DNA of 64,000 nt, from positions 62,001 through 126,000 of the forward strand of contig NZ_CP048421.1 of the NCBI RefSeq assembly GCF_010450875.1, in the 5' to 3' direction. The notes below the pieces were generated by a model. The model was not told the origin of the DNA. It searched no databases and was given only the letters and a program-made list of their open reading frames with translations. Both the position numbers and the translations under genes were made by a program. Source of the DNA: Sphingomonas insulae. GTDB lineage: Bacteria > Pseudomonadota > Alphaproteobacteria > Sphingomonadales > Sphingomonadaceae. Shown here in pieces: positions 16,693 through 25,129 of the stretch (its first letter is position 1; the number at the start of each line of letters is the position of its first letter).

Positions 16693-18466
16693 GGTCGGCT
16701 ACGAATTGAATGGCCGCGGCGATATAGGCCGGCGGGGGGACACCGAGTGGCATCTTCTTTGCGAGCTTGGCGCTGAGACGCCCCTTACCGATATCGGCGA
16801 TCATGGCTAGCAGCTGGGTCGGCTCGACCGGTGCCCCGGCCCGCCAGGCGGCGATCCGCCGCGTCCTGATCGTGCCGAATCCCTGCTCGTCGAGAATGTC
16901 GAGCAAGGCGGTCTGCAGGCCCGGCGTTGCCGCCACGGCGACCTCGAAGGTCTGGTCGTTGAGGAAATAGCCGGTGTTTGCCCAAGCGGCACTGAAGGCG
17001 GCAAAATCTGAGAGTTCCCAATTGAGCCGGTCGGCGAGTGTCATTGCGGGCTGGCCGTAGAGCGAACTAACATCGTCGCACAGGTTTAGCACTCGGGTGA
17101 GCCCGAGCGGCAATTTAGTGCCGTCGAGTGGATCCCAGTCGGTGATAACCGCGAAGGGTAGCCCGAGGCTGGCCACAAGCTTCACGTAGGGACTGAAATT
17201 GACGCCCGCGACGTTGCAGACGGCGATGCCGAGCCGATCAAGCTTCTTGCCAAGCGCATCGGCAAAAACTGGGACGAGCGCCTCCTCGGCATCGCCTTCG
17301 ACGAAGAGCACTCCGCGCGCAAAGAGGATCTCCGAGCGGGTAGCGGTCAGATAGCGTTCGATATCATCGAGCTCATCCGGCGTGACCGGCAGCTCGGCCA
17401 AAGAATAAGCACGTGTCGCGCCGTCATGAGACCGCAGCTGAACAATCGAGCGGAGCGGCGCGACAGCCGCCAGGGTCGGCGAGTGGCTGGTGACGATTAG
17501 TGCTTGGGCTGGGTCGCCGGCGTTAAAGAGCTTATCGAATACCGCGCGCTGGAGCTGGGGATGCAGATGGGCTTCGGGTTCCTCAATGCTGAGCAACGAG
17601 AAGTTGCGTTCGTTCTTGGCACGTCGCCAAGCGAACTCGGCAAGCTTCAGCGCGATAAGCGCAACATTGGCCGAGCCGAGGCTTGCTTCCGAGAGGGTGC
17701 GCTTGCCGCCGTCGATGAACATCGCGATCGCGCGAAACAGGCGCAACGGGTCCGCAGGCGCGAAGCGTAGGCGCACGTCAATATCGTGGGCTGAGCCGGC
17801 GAGGTCGAGAATGCCCGATCGCAGCGATGCCTCAAGCGCCTGGATCGAAGGGAAAGCCTCAAGCTTCTTCGTCGCAGTCTCTAGATCCGCGGCAACATCC
17901 CCCAGTTCAGCTTGGCTGACGGCCGCAACCGCATCCTCTAGCAGGGGCCGGAGCGGCGAACCACGCCATGAACCGAGCTGACCTTCCGCGTCTCGCAAAG
18001 CGTCAAGGAGGTCGATCGCAATCCGTCGGCGCACGCGTGGTTGGATGGCGCGAGCCTCATCGCCGCCACCATAGACCACGAATTCGCAATCCTCACTTGA
18101 TTTAGGCGGGCCTGCAACGTCCGCCTTTTTGCGGAAAACATAACTTAGCCGCGCGGTGCCCGGATCGGTCGCCGTTCGAAAATCGGTTAGGAGCGCGACC
18201 AGCGCATCGTCATCGTCGAAGCCTGAAAAATCGACATGTACTTCGATCGCTGGATTGCCAGAGTGGTCGCAGCCGTCCCAAAAATCGGTAAGCTTAAGCT
18301 GACGCGCCGCATCCGAAAGCGTCGGGTCTAGGACCAAGCGGAAAGCGAACAAAAGATTGCTTTTGCCTACTCGATTCTCGCCCAGCAGCACGACATTGCC
18401 CGCAAGCGCGATGTCGGCTGTCTGGAAATTGCGAAAGTTGCGGATGCTCAGCTTGGTCAGGCGCAC
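16685..18466 (-). CDS. gajA: Gabija nuclease GajA (OLD-family ATPase-Toprim)
   Basis: A 593-residue OLD-family protein. It begins MRLTKLSIRNFRNFQTADI, with Walker A GENRVGKSN (from residue 29), and an ABC-ATPase Walker B region SIEEPEAHLHPQLQ. A C-terminal Toprim domain follows, with FVEGDAEEALV (about residues 387-397) and ITDWDPLDG (about 443) supplying the acidic metal ligands. In Gabija, GajA is a sequence-specific nicking endonuclease inhibited by nucleotides and activated when phage replication depletes them. Start is GTG at 18466 with GGGAG upstream. It is followed directly by gajB. Confidence 0.9.
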   Translation of the reverse strand: MRLTKLSIRNFRNFQTADIALAGNVVLLGENRVGKSNLLFAFRLVLDPTLSDAARQLKLTDFWDGCDHSGNPAIEVHVDFSGFDDDDALVALLTDFRTATDPGTARLSYVFRKKADVAGPPKSSEDCEFVVYGGGDEARAIQPRVRRRIAIDLLDALRDAEGQLGSWRGSPLRPLLEDAVAAVSQAELGDVAADLETATKKLEAFPSIQALEASLRSGILDLAGSAHDIDVRLRFAPADPLRLFRAIAMFIDGGKRTLSEASLGSANVALIALKLAEFAWRRAKNERNFSLLSIEEPEAHLHPQLQRAVFDKLFNAGDPAQALIVTSHSPTLAAVAPLRSIVQLRSHDGATRAYSLAELPVTPDELDDIERYLTATRSEILFARGVLFVEGDAEEALVPVFADALGKKLDRLGIAVCNVAGVNFSPYVKLVASLGLPFAVITDWDPLDGTKLPLGLTRVLNLCDDVSSLYGQPAMTLADRLNWELSDFAAFSAAWANTGYFLNDQTFEVAVAATPGLQTALLDILDEQGFGTIRTRRIAAWRAGAPVEPTQLLAMIADIGKGRLSAKLAKKMPLGVPPPAYIAAAIQFVADRV

Positions 18467-18604
18467 TATCTCTCCCTTCGCGGTTTGTTATTGGCTGTAG
18501 GCGCTCAAATCTTCAAATATTCCGTACGGCGTCAAGCGGAGATGCATCTATTTCAGAGATAGCAACTTTGGTTGGATGAGCATCTGTCGCGATGGGCGTA
18601 TTAT

Positions 18605-19099
18605 CTACAGAGCGGCACGAACCCGATCGCGCTCCATCTGAGGTAAGCGGCGTGCAACGGCGATCAGGAGGTCGGCAACCATTCGATCCTCGGGCAGATC
18701 GCCACCTGGGACGTGTTCGGCGTAGAAGTTAGCGGTGACGTTAATGCGCGACAGCGAGCTAGGCACCTTACCATATCTTTCCAAGAATGAACGCAACGCC
18801 TGATCCAGTTCCGCATGGAGCGGTGTTCCTTCCGGAACTTGGGTAAACCACTGGCCAAGCTGACGTTCGGTTATCCGGCCGTCACGGTGTTCTTCGTTCA
18901 CATATTCCTTGGCTGTCATGCCCTCGTAGCCGATAAATTTGGAGGGACCGAAATGCCAATCACCCTCCACATCCCGGTGGGCATACCAGGCACGTGCGTA
19001 AGCCAAGCGGCTTTGGAGAATGGTGCTGGTCTTCACCTCCCGAGCGAAGCGGCGAACGTTGTTCAAGGCTTCACGAACGTTGGGGACGATGACCGACAT
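18605..19099 (-). CDS. Unknown protein upstream of Gabija genes
   Basis: A 164-residue, mostly helical and charged protein with no family I recognise. Notable segments are YARAWYAHRDVEGDWHFGPS, followed by KFIGYEGMTAKEYV, which has an aromatic pattern reminiscent of a small nucleic-acid or ligand binding domain, and a C-terminal VADLLIAVARRLPQMERDRV. GAGG lies 8 bases before the ATG. It sits on the same strand as gajAB, 138 bp upstream, and just inside the right flanking palindrome, so it is probably part of the same defence block. Confidence 0.65.
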   Translation of the reverse strand: MSVIVPNVREALNNVRRFAREVKTSTILQSRLAYARAWYAHRDVEGDWHFGPSKFIGYEGMTAKEYVNEEHRDGRITERQLGQWFTQVPEGTPLHAELDQALRSFLERYGKVPSSLSRINVTANFYAEHVPGGDLPEDRMVADLLIAVARRLPQMERDRVRAAL

Positions 19100-19418
19100 A
19101 CCGAAATCCTCTACATCATGAACGCGTATGACACGTTCTAAACGGTAGAAAAATTATAATCAATATGGTCTTGCTCTAAATGCATAAAGCTAGAGTAAGG
19201 TGTCACAACCGGACGGTTGTGCTCCTGCGCGTTGGCGTACAGGTTTTTGCCGGTTTGAAAGTGGCAGAAGGCCGCGTCACAATTCCGCTCGCGATTCGGA
19301 AGGACGACGCGTTCAAGCCCCCTGCCCTGCTGCCTGAACGAACGTCCGCTTCTTCGCGATCACTGATCGAAAGCGGACAGGCCGCTCTCCACCACTTTCA
19401 CCTATGCAGACCGTCCGC
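19100..19418. other. Boundary region right of the defence island
   Basis: A 319-bp gap. Its left end is AT-rich (around 19141-19180) and should contain the promoter of the gene at 18605-19099. It holds the right copy of the CACAACCG palindrome. No gene is supported. Confidence 0.4.
19204..19221. repeat. Right CACAACCG palindrome flanking the defence island
   Basis: CACAACCG-GA-CGGTTGTG is a perfect 8+8 inverted repeat. With the preceding GGTGT it matches the left copy (12555-12577) at 20 of 23 positions, in the same orientation. It may be a recombination or regulator site, or simply a pair of operators. Confidence 0.65.
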
Positions 19419-20312
19419 TTAGTCCCGGCAATGATCATCGCCGCATTCTAAGCCGAGGTTCTCCCTCCAAGCGTCGTTCCAATCATCGTGATGCTCGGGC
19501 ACTCGACATATCAGCTCGCGCCCATTCGCCGTGAGGTGATCGCGCGCCTTCTCAATCAGCCGATCCGCGGCCCTTCCACGATCGCCATAGACGATCACCC
19601 GTCGGACCTTGTCTGGGATTGCGACGAAGGCGAGCCGCTCGACACCGCCCAGTGCCCAGGTCGGCGTGCCGAACCACTGCATCGCCGAAAGGGCATCCTC
19701 GATCCCCTCGGCGAGACCCAGTTCGTCGCTCGCGGGCGCGAGCCTGATTGCCGCGGTGCCGAGCAACCCCAACGCCACCTTGGGCTTCAGTATCGGTTTG
19801 CGCAGCACATCGTCAGGATCGAGGAAGGTCCGCTGAATTGCGACTAGACCGAGATCGTTTTCGACCGCGGCGATCATAGCCGGCATGACGCGCTTGTCGG
19901 CGCCAGATCCAAGAACCGTTGCCGGGTTGAAGCGAAGCGCCTTGGCAAAGGGCGGGGAAAGGCCGCGAGCGCGCAGATAGTCTTCGGCGAGCGTGCCCGC
20001 GACCGGCTTGCTTGCCTGCCAGATACGCAGGGCCAGCGCGCCCATGTCGCGTTTCGGTTTGCCCTCCGGCATCGCCACGGCCGAACGGTCGTGAAGCCGC
20101 CGGCGCTGCAACGCCTTCAACACCTCGACCGTGGTGCAACCGGCGAAACAGTGGAAGAGGATCGCGGTATCGCCAAGCCGGACGGACAGGCTCGGCGTGC
20201 CGTCATCATGGGCGGGGCAGCGGCATTCGCCGCGGTTGCCGCGCCAGACCCCGCCGAGTTGCTCGACGATGGCCTTGGCCCGGATCTCAGCGTCCAGCGG
20301 CAGTCGCGCCAT
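19419..20312 (-). CDS. Toprim-domain primase-like protein (DUF7146 type)
   Basis: A 297-residue protein. The N-terminus has a CHC2-like zinc finger (GECRCPAHDDGTPSLSVRLG, then LFHCFAGC), followed by a domain common in plasmid primases (YLRARGLSPPFAKALRFNP) and a C-terminal Toprim domain (LGLAEGIEDALSAMQ, then VIVYGDRGRAA). It probably acts in plasmid or phage-like DNA replication or primer synthesis after transfer. ATG at 20312 has AGGA upstream. The frame stays open a further 348 bases upstream, so a longer protein is possible. Confidence 0.8.
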   Translation of the reverse strand: MARLPLDAEIRAKAIVEQLGGVWRGNRGECRCPAHDDGTPSLSVRLGDTAILFHCFAGCTTVEVLKALQRRRLHDRSAVAMPEGKPKRDMGALALRIWQASKPVAGTLAEDYLRARGLSPPFAKALRFNPATVLGSGADKRVMPAMIAAVENDLGLVAIQRTFLDPDDVLRKPILKPKVALGLLGTAAIRLAPASDELGLAEGIEDALSAMQWFGTPTWALGGVERLAFVAIPDKVRRVIVYGDRGRAADRLIEKARDHLTANGRELICRVPEHHDDWNDAWRENLGLECGDDHCRD

Positions 20313-20574
20313 GACGATCGTCCTGTGGGTTTGGTAGGGTTCGGTCACGCCGGTCTCCGGAACATCGACGGGAAACCAGGCAGCACCCTCCCCTCTGCTG
20401 GCCCGCCGGGAAGCGAGCGCGATCGCCGCCAGCGGGCGTCGATGCTCCACGCCGGTCCAGCGCGCCCGGGCTGCCGGTATGCGAACGATACGATCGCGCT
20501 CGGGGATTTCATACTCGAAAGCACGAACTCGTCCCGGAACGCCGCTTGAACCGCTTCGTCGGCAGAGGCCGCGA

Positions 20575-21015
20575 CTAGCTGTAGCGACCCGAAAAAAGGT
20601 CGCCGAGCGCGCGCCGACGAAACGCGTTCCACCAGCGACGACGGCGATGCTCGGGACCATCGTGGATCATGTGGCAGCGCTGGCAGAGCGCGGCGAGGTT
20701 GCGCCAGCGTGGCCCACTGAAGGTCGGATCGTGGTTGAGGTGCGCGGTCGCGAGATAGACCGGCTTGCGCGTAATCCGGATCCGCTCGAGGGCCACGAAG
20801 GCGGGTTGCTGGCGGAGCTGCCGCCCGCGGCCATCGCACCAGGCTGCGATCGTCGTATCCCACCAGATGCCGTCGGTGCCGAGCTGGGCGACGTGGCGAC
20901 CGTGCGGTCGCCGGCAGTGCTCGCAGCGCCCCCCTGCCCGCGTGAAGCGCACGATCCGGCTGATCTCGGGCCAGTCGATCGGGTAGAGCCAGCGATGTTC
21001 CGGGCGGATCGGCAT
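20575..21015 (-). CDS. HNH endonuclease
   Basis: A 146-residue protein starting MPIRPEHRWLYPIDWPEISR. It holds an upstream CxxC pair (GGRCEHCRRPHG) and the HNH core AHLNHDPT...NLAALCQRCHMIHD, with the second CxxC structural zinc site. Such plasmid- or phage-borne HNH nucleases of the same start are common in sphingomonads next to primase genes. It lies on the same strand as the Toprim gene, 262 bp upstream. Whether it cuts or nicks is unknown. ATG at 21015 is preferred over the longer frame from 21063. Confidence 0.85.
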   Translation of the reverse strand: MPIRPEHRWLYPIDWPEISRIVRFTRAGGRCEHCRRPHGRHVAQLGTDGIWWDTTIAAWCDGRGRQLRQQPAFVALERIRITRKPVYLATAHLNHDPTFSGPRWRNLAALCQRCHMIHDGPEHRRRRWWNAFRRRALGDLFSGRYS

Positions 21016-21227
21016 GACGCGATTCTGAGTCATTTGATGCCGGAACGAAAGGAGAAAGTTCACCTGTTCGCGGCGTTGTCGAGCGATAGTCGCCCATTAA
21101 AGCGCGATCGCCCGTCCCATGACACCCCAAGCGAGGATCGCCACCCGGTTGGGCCGCACCCGCGCGCGGGTTCGGTCGGTGCGCAGCGCCGATAGAGCCG
21201 TGCCGCAGGCCGCTTCCATCGCGCATT

Positions 21228-21551
21228 TCAGTCACTCTCGCTATCGGCCTTGGCGAGGACCGAGAAGGTGTCCGCGATCAACTCGGTGCGATAGGACACG
21301 TCGTTCCCCTCCCCGTGGCTGCTCTCGCGAACGCGCCCGGTAACATGGACCAGATCGCCTTTCCCCGCGGCCTCGACCTGGCTCGCGACATTGGAAAAGC
21401 AGACGACGCTGTTCCAGAGCGTATCGGTCTTCCAGTTGTCGCCGTCGCGGCGATTATAGTTCGCAGCGACGCTGACGTAGCGAACCTTCTCGCGCGACGT
21501 GATCTTGCCGATCCTGCCGATGATCCGGAACTCGGCGATATTCTGTGGCAT
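21228..21551 (-). CDS. ssb: Single-stranded DNA-binding protein (SSB-like, first copy)
   Basis: A ~107-residue OB-fold protein: NIAEFRIIGRIGKITSREKV, YVSVAANYNRRDGD, TLWNSVVCFSNVA and GDLVHVTGRVRESSH. It lacks the long acidic-tailed C-terminus of chromosomal SSB but ends in acidic residues (KADSESD). Plasmid SSBs coat incoming single-stranded DNA after conjugation. GGAGG ends five bases before the second of two adjacent ATG codons, which favours the start at 21551. A second, different SSB is encoded at 62565-62972. Confidence 0.85.
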   Translation of the reverse strand: MPQNIAEFRIIGRIGKITSREKVRYVSVAANYNRRDGDNWKTDTLWNSVVCFSNVASQVEAAGKGDLVHVTGRVRESSHGEGNDVSYRTELIADTFSVLAKADSESD

Positions 21552-21602
21552 CATACCCTCCTTCGTGGATGTCGATCGCAGCACGGGAATTAGGGGCGCA
21601 CT

Positions 21603-22253
21603 TTAGTCACGCGCGTCTGCCCCATGTCGGAAATGGTATCTCGCTACATTGTTCGGGGTGGCGTAGCGGCGATAGGCCTCGGTCCAATCCCGAGCGATGG
21701 CACGCTGCGCGGTTGCGAGCGGGACGCGGTGCTCACAGACCAGTCGCCAGAGGACATAGGCCAGGACGTTCTTGTCGCCGGCATTGGCCTGGCCGCGCCG
21801 TGGCTGCAGCCAGAGATCGCGTGGATCGAGCGGCGCACCGCCCAATGAGATCGGGATTAGGTGATCGAGCTCATAGTCCGCCATCGCTTCGCCCGGGTGG
21901 TGCACGCCCATCAGGCGCCGCTTGAGCGGATCGGTGATGGCATAGGGCGGTCGCGCCGACGCCGCGTAGCCCGGCCGGCAGATCGTCGTATCGATGTCCG
22001 CCTGGGTGATGGCCGGATCGACCGCGCCGGGGACGGTGCGGGGTGGCAGTATTTCGCCCTGCAAGGGCAAGATCGGGCGGCGAAGCGCGGTGGAGAGGCC
22101 GGCCACGGCATCGCAGATATAGCCCGCGCCTGCCGCGGTGCATGGGGACCGATCGTCGGCTTGGGCCGCCGCGCTGCTCCCCCGGGGCCCGTGCAAAAGC
22201 GCGACGACAGCGACGATCGCGAGGCCGCCGAGAAGCGCCCGCGCTCTCAGCAC
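21603..22253 (-). CDS. Exported HNH-type nuclease-like protein
   Basis: A 216-residue protein if GTG at 22253 is used, which gives a clear signal peptide or anchor (LLGGLAIVAVVALLHG ... SSAAAQADD). The mature part has two Cys and then YELDHLIPISLGGAPLDPRD, LWLQPRRGQANAGDKN, the DH...N pattern of HNH nucleases. The frame is open up to 22379. An exported nuclease beside SSB and primase genes is unusual. It might process DNA in the periplasm during transfer or restrict uptake of competing DNA. Activity is inferred. Confidence 0.7.
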   Translation of the reverse strand: MLRARALLGGLAIVAVVALLHGPRGSSAAAQADDRSPCTAAGAGYICDAVAGLSTALRRPILPLQGEILPPRTVPGAVDPAITQADIDTTICRPGYAASARPPYAITDPLKRRLMGVHHPGEAMADYELDHLIPISLGGAPLDPRDLWLQPRRGQANAGDKNVLAYVLWRLVCEHRVPLATAQRAIARDWTEAYRRYATPNNVARYHFRHGADARD

Positions 22254-22563
22254 GTTACCCAGCCAGCGATCGGGGCAAACCGCGCCACGATCCGTCGGAA
22301 CTTCAAGAGATCTGGACTTGGCTCCGGGTCCATCATTCGTGCTCGTTCGCCTCGACCGCTGGTAGAGCCGCGATCTCAACCATAGTCCATATATTACATA
22401 TCACGATATCGGACAACAAGGGGGTGAGCGGCTGAGGCCAGCTCTGAGCCACGCGCGGTTCCAGCGAACGGTTTCTTGCTGCGCGTGCGCTGTGGTGCGG
22501 TATAGACGCGGGAGGGTATCGAGCATCGCCTCAGACCGCGTACATCCTCGATAGGGTCAAGGA
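22254..22563. other. Divergent intergenic region
   Basis: About 310 bp between the exported nuclease gene and the rightward XRE gene. An AT-rich patch (22385-22415, including ATATATTACATATCACGATA) is the likely promoter area. No gene is recognised. Confidence 0.4.
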
Positions 22564-22809
22564 ATGCCGAAATATCTCGAGGTCGATGAACTTGGATCAC
22601 CCGCCGCGCAACTCTTCGGCGAGCGCCTGAAGCAACGTCGGCGCGCATGTGACCTGACCCAGGCCCAGTTGGCCGAACAGACGGACATCACTGCGGCCTA
22701 CATCTCGCTCATCGAGCGCGGTCGCGCCAATCCAACGCTCGAGATGATGGTCAAACTGGCCGAAACCGTCGGAGCCGAGGCATGGGACATGATCCGGCCT
22801 GCCGAATAA
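22564..22809 (+). CDS. XRE-family helix-turn-helix regulator
   Basis: An 81-residue protein consisting of one XRE domain: LFGERLKQRRRACDLTQAQL, then AEQTDITAAYISLIERGRAN and PTLEMMVKLAETVGAEAW. It is divergent from the exported nuclease gene and precedes a second helix-turn-helix gene. It probably controls transfer or maintenance genes in this segment. No operator was identified. Confidence 0.85.
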   Translation: MPKYLEVDELGSPAAQLFGERLKQRRRACDLTQAQLAEQTDITAAYISLIERGRANPTLEMMVKLAETVGAEAWDMIRPAE

Positions 22810-22967
22810 GGTCGCGAATTCCATCCGGACCGGCTGACATTTCACTCCGTCTATGGCGTTGTTGTCGTGCCCCCTGCCCCCTACCGTGAATATATCGACC
22901 GCTCGCTCGGCGTGACCCGAGCCGTTGGCCGAAGACCTGACGATCTCATCGGATCAGGGGAGTTGGT

Positions 22968-23252
22968 GTGGCTCAGAGTAGTGCGTTGCGGTCCCGTTTC
23001 GGGCACCGGGTCGAGGCGTCGCTGGCCGAGACAGGGCTGACGCTGAACGATCTCGCCACGCGCGCGGGGCTGCCTTTGACCCGCGTCGAACGCATCCTAG
23101 GCGGGACGCTGGTTCGCCTTACCCTCCGGGACATGACCCTGATCGCCAGCGTCGTCGGAACGCCGTTGTTCAGACTGCTCGCCCCCCTCGGCGCCGCGGT
23201 CCCGGCCGTAGCGATCGAGGAAATTGAACAGCGTGGAGCGCGCCACGCCTAG
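22968..23252 (+). CDS. Small helix-turn-helix protein
   Basis: A 94-residue protein with an XRE-like helix-turn-helix (VEASLAETGLTLNDLATRAG, LPLTRVERILGG). Start is GTG at 22968 with AGGGGAG upstream. Its 3' part overlaps the 3' part of the opposite-strand resolvase-like gene by 156 bp, an unusually long convergent overlap. Both reading frames look protein-like in the overlap, so at least one C-terminus may be shorter in reality, but neither frame contains an earlier stop. Confidence 0.6.
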   Translation: MAQSSALRSRFGHRVEASLAETGLTLNDLATRAGLPLTRVERILGGTLVRLTLRDMTLIASVVGTPLFRLLAPLGAAVPAVAIEEIEQRGARHA

Positions 23253-23738
23253 CTCCCGTGCAACATCGGTCGCGGTCGCGCCCGGCGCGTCCAGCTTCGC
23301 GCGGATCTGCGGGAGTTGGTCGGGATCGAGGATCCGCCGGCGGCCCCGGGACGCCGTCTCGATCGGATGGGTCTTGAGTCCGTGAAGATAGCCATAGTGG
23401 CCATCGAGCGCGCCCAGCAGCGCGTGGAGCTTGTCGTCTGCTCTGGGTTCGATCACGATGCCGGCCGAGACGATCTCGAACGCGATGCCGCGGGAGAGCA
23501 TCTTGGTCATCGTCCGGATGAGCGTGGTCGTCGACAGCGTGATGCAGGACAGGTCATAGACCTTGATGCGATCGCCCGCGGTAAGCTTGATGCCGTGGCG
23601 TGCCAGCAGGTCGCCGAGCTTGTTGAAGCTTTGCCGGTCCGCCACGATCACATAGTCATCGGGTCCGAGACACGCCTTCTGATCGTCGATCGTCGCGGAT
23701 CCCTGGCATTCGCTGAGATATGCGACGGTCCTGCCCAA
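23097..23738 (-). CDS. Degenerate resolvase/invertase-like protein with intact Hin-type HTH
   Basis: A 213-residue protein. The N-terminal ~100 residues follow the serine-recombinase fold (MGRTVAYLSECQGS, TAGDRIKVYDLSCITLSTTT, MLSRGIAFEIVSAGIVIEP). But the catalytic YxRVS motif and the KLDRLGRS arginines of active enzymes are replaced. A Hin-like DNA-binding domain is intact (RRRILDPDQLPQIRAKL, ATATDVARELGVARSTLFNF). I infer a DNA-binding regulator derived from a recombinase rather than an active enzyme. It is divergent from the peptidase and T4SS genes that start at 23982. Confidence 0.7.
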   Translation of the reverse strand: MGRTVAYLSECQGSATIDDQKACLGPDDYVIVADRQSFNKLGDLLARHGIKLTAGDRIKVYDLSCITLSTTTLIRTMTKMLSRGIAFEIVSAGIVIEPRADDKLHALLGALDGHYGYLHGLKTHPIETASRGRRRILDPDQLPQIRAKLDAPGATATDVARELGVARSTLFNFLDRYGRDRGAEGGEQSEQRRSDDAGDQGHVPEGKANQRPA

Positions 23739-23981
23739 TTCCCTGCCCCTCGCCCGTCATGGATCCAATCGGAGGCCAGGCTGACACAGCGCTACGTCTC
23801 CGAAAAGCGGGTTTTCTATGCGAGCCGCCTCGGGTCGGCAACCAGTGGGTAGGTCCCGCTGAAGGCATTTCGTCAGCGTAACGACCTGAATTGGCTTGCA
23901 CGGCATTCCCAATTGGCTGTTGCAGTCATCGTCAATATCGTCCATTGCTTTTTCTGGACTGTAACAGACGGAGGAAGCATC

Positions 23982-24779
23982 ATGCTTCCGGCAGGACTTA
24001 CGGCTAAGGCGATTCAGCTCTGCGCTGCAGGGCTCGGAGCGGCTGGATCACCGGTCCCGGCATCCTATGCGGTTACGGTCCATACGGGTGCGGCGCTCGT
24101 CCGCCAGCCCGGAACCCAAGCCGATGCGGAGGCCACGGTACGCGACCTTGTCGCGCTCGGCGCCGACTTCCAGGCAGGACCGCTCGCCATCGACGGACGC
24201 GACTTCACGACTTACGGCGTCACGCCCGCGTCCGTGTTCGACCCTTGCGCGCTCGCGCATATCGACGACGGCACGCCGACGGTGCCGGGCTCTGGGAGCG
24301 CCACCGTCTCGAGCGTCACGGCACTTCTCCGGCGTGCGTTCGGGGCACGGATCACCGACACCATCAGGCCGATGAACGCGAGCTATGGCGCGCGGCATAG
24401 CTGGCATAAGGTCGGACAGGCGGTCGATTTCGTCCCCGCAGGCGGCGTCGATACGATCAATCGGGGGCAGATCCGCGCGCTCATGGGCGCGAGCAACATC
24501 CGGCTCATGGAGTTGCTGGGCCCGGGCGATCGCGGGCACGCCACGCATTGGCACATCGCCTTCGCGCGGCCCGGCCAGGTCATCGACCGGACCCGCGTGA
24601 TCGAGGGCGACGAGGATTGGGTGGTCACCGTCGCCAGCGCGGACGCATCGCCCGGGCCGCCCCGGAACGACGCGTCGGCCACGATTGCGGTGACGCCTCG
24701 GTCGCCGGAGACAGTTCCGGCGCGGTGGGACGTGTTCGCCAGCGCCGACTGGCATGCCACGCATGGAGGTGGGTCATGA
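23982..24779 (+). CDS. M15-like (VanY/D-Ala-carboxypeptidase-type) peptidase
   Basis: A 265-residue protein whose central part carries zinc peptidase features: GARHSWHKVGQAVDFVPAGG (H..D pair) and RGHATHWHIAFARPG (HxH). These match the M15_3 type of peptidoglycan carboxypeptidase/endolysin. GGAGG lies just upstream of the ATG at 23982. Its stop overlaps the next gene as ATGA. It begins the transfer gene row, where it likely helps open the cell wall for the T4SS. The C-terminal ~50 residues are low-complexity. Confidence 0.7.
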   Translation: MLPAGLTAKAIQLCAAGLGAAGSPVPASYAVTVHTGAALVRQPGTQADAEATVRDLVALGADFQAGPLAIDGRDFTTYGVTPASVFDPCALAHIDDGTPTVPGSGSATVSSVTALLRRAFGARITDTIRPMNASYGARHSWHKVGQAVDFVPAGGVDTINRGQIRALMGASNIRLMELLGPGDRGHATHWHIAFARPGQVIDRTRVIEGDEDWVVTVASADASPGPPRNDASATIAVTPRSPETVPARWDVFASADWHATHGGGS

Positions 24780-25129
24780 TCGCACAGGGTCGCAACAGGC
24801 TCGCCGGCATCATCGGCGGGCTGGCCTATTCGATCGCGGGACTGGCGGCGGTTACGATGCCCCAGCCGGCGAGCGCCTCGGACTGGGGCTGCCAGGTGGT
24901 TCTCTGCCTCGCCACCCCCGGCTCGCCTACCACCTATGCGGCATGCGTGCCGCCGATCACCAAGCTCTGGAACGTCCTTGCCTTGGGCGGCTTCTTCCCG
25001 ACCTGCACGGGCGTCGGCATGGCCGTGCGGAGAGTCAGGCACGGCTATGACCTGACGATGACCCGGTCCGACGGCGCCACGTCTCGCTATGCGCTCGACA
25101 CCCGCTATCGGACGGTCACCCAGCAATGA
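24776..25129 (+). CDS. Conserved exported protein of T4SS clusters, unknown role
   Basis: A 117-residue protein with a signal peptide (LAYSIAGLAAVTMPQPASAS), followed by a short cysteine-rich part (DWGCQVVLCLATPG, ACVPPITKLW, FPTCTGVGM). I recall similar proteins next to virB1-like genes in conjugative clusters, without an assigned function. Four Cys suggest two disulfides in the periplasm. It overlaps both neighbours through ATGA junctions, so it is part of the transfer operon. Confidence 0.7.
   Translation: MIAQGRNRLAGIIGGLAYSIAGLAAVTMPQPASASDWGCQVVLCLATPGSPTTYAACVPPITKLWNVLALGGFFPTCTGVGMAVRRVRHGYDLTMTRSDGATSRYALDTRYRTVTQQ

Noticed and set aside
20345..20512. 55-residue Arg/Pro-rich leftward frame between the Toprim and HNH genes
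   Set aside because: Composition is what any frame gives in such GC-rich DNA, and it overlaps the possible 5' extension of the Toprim gene.
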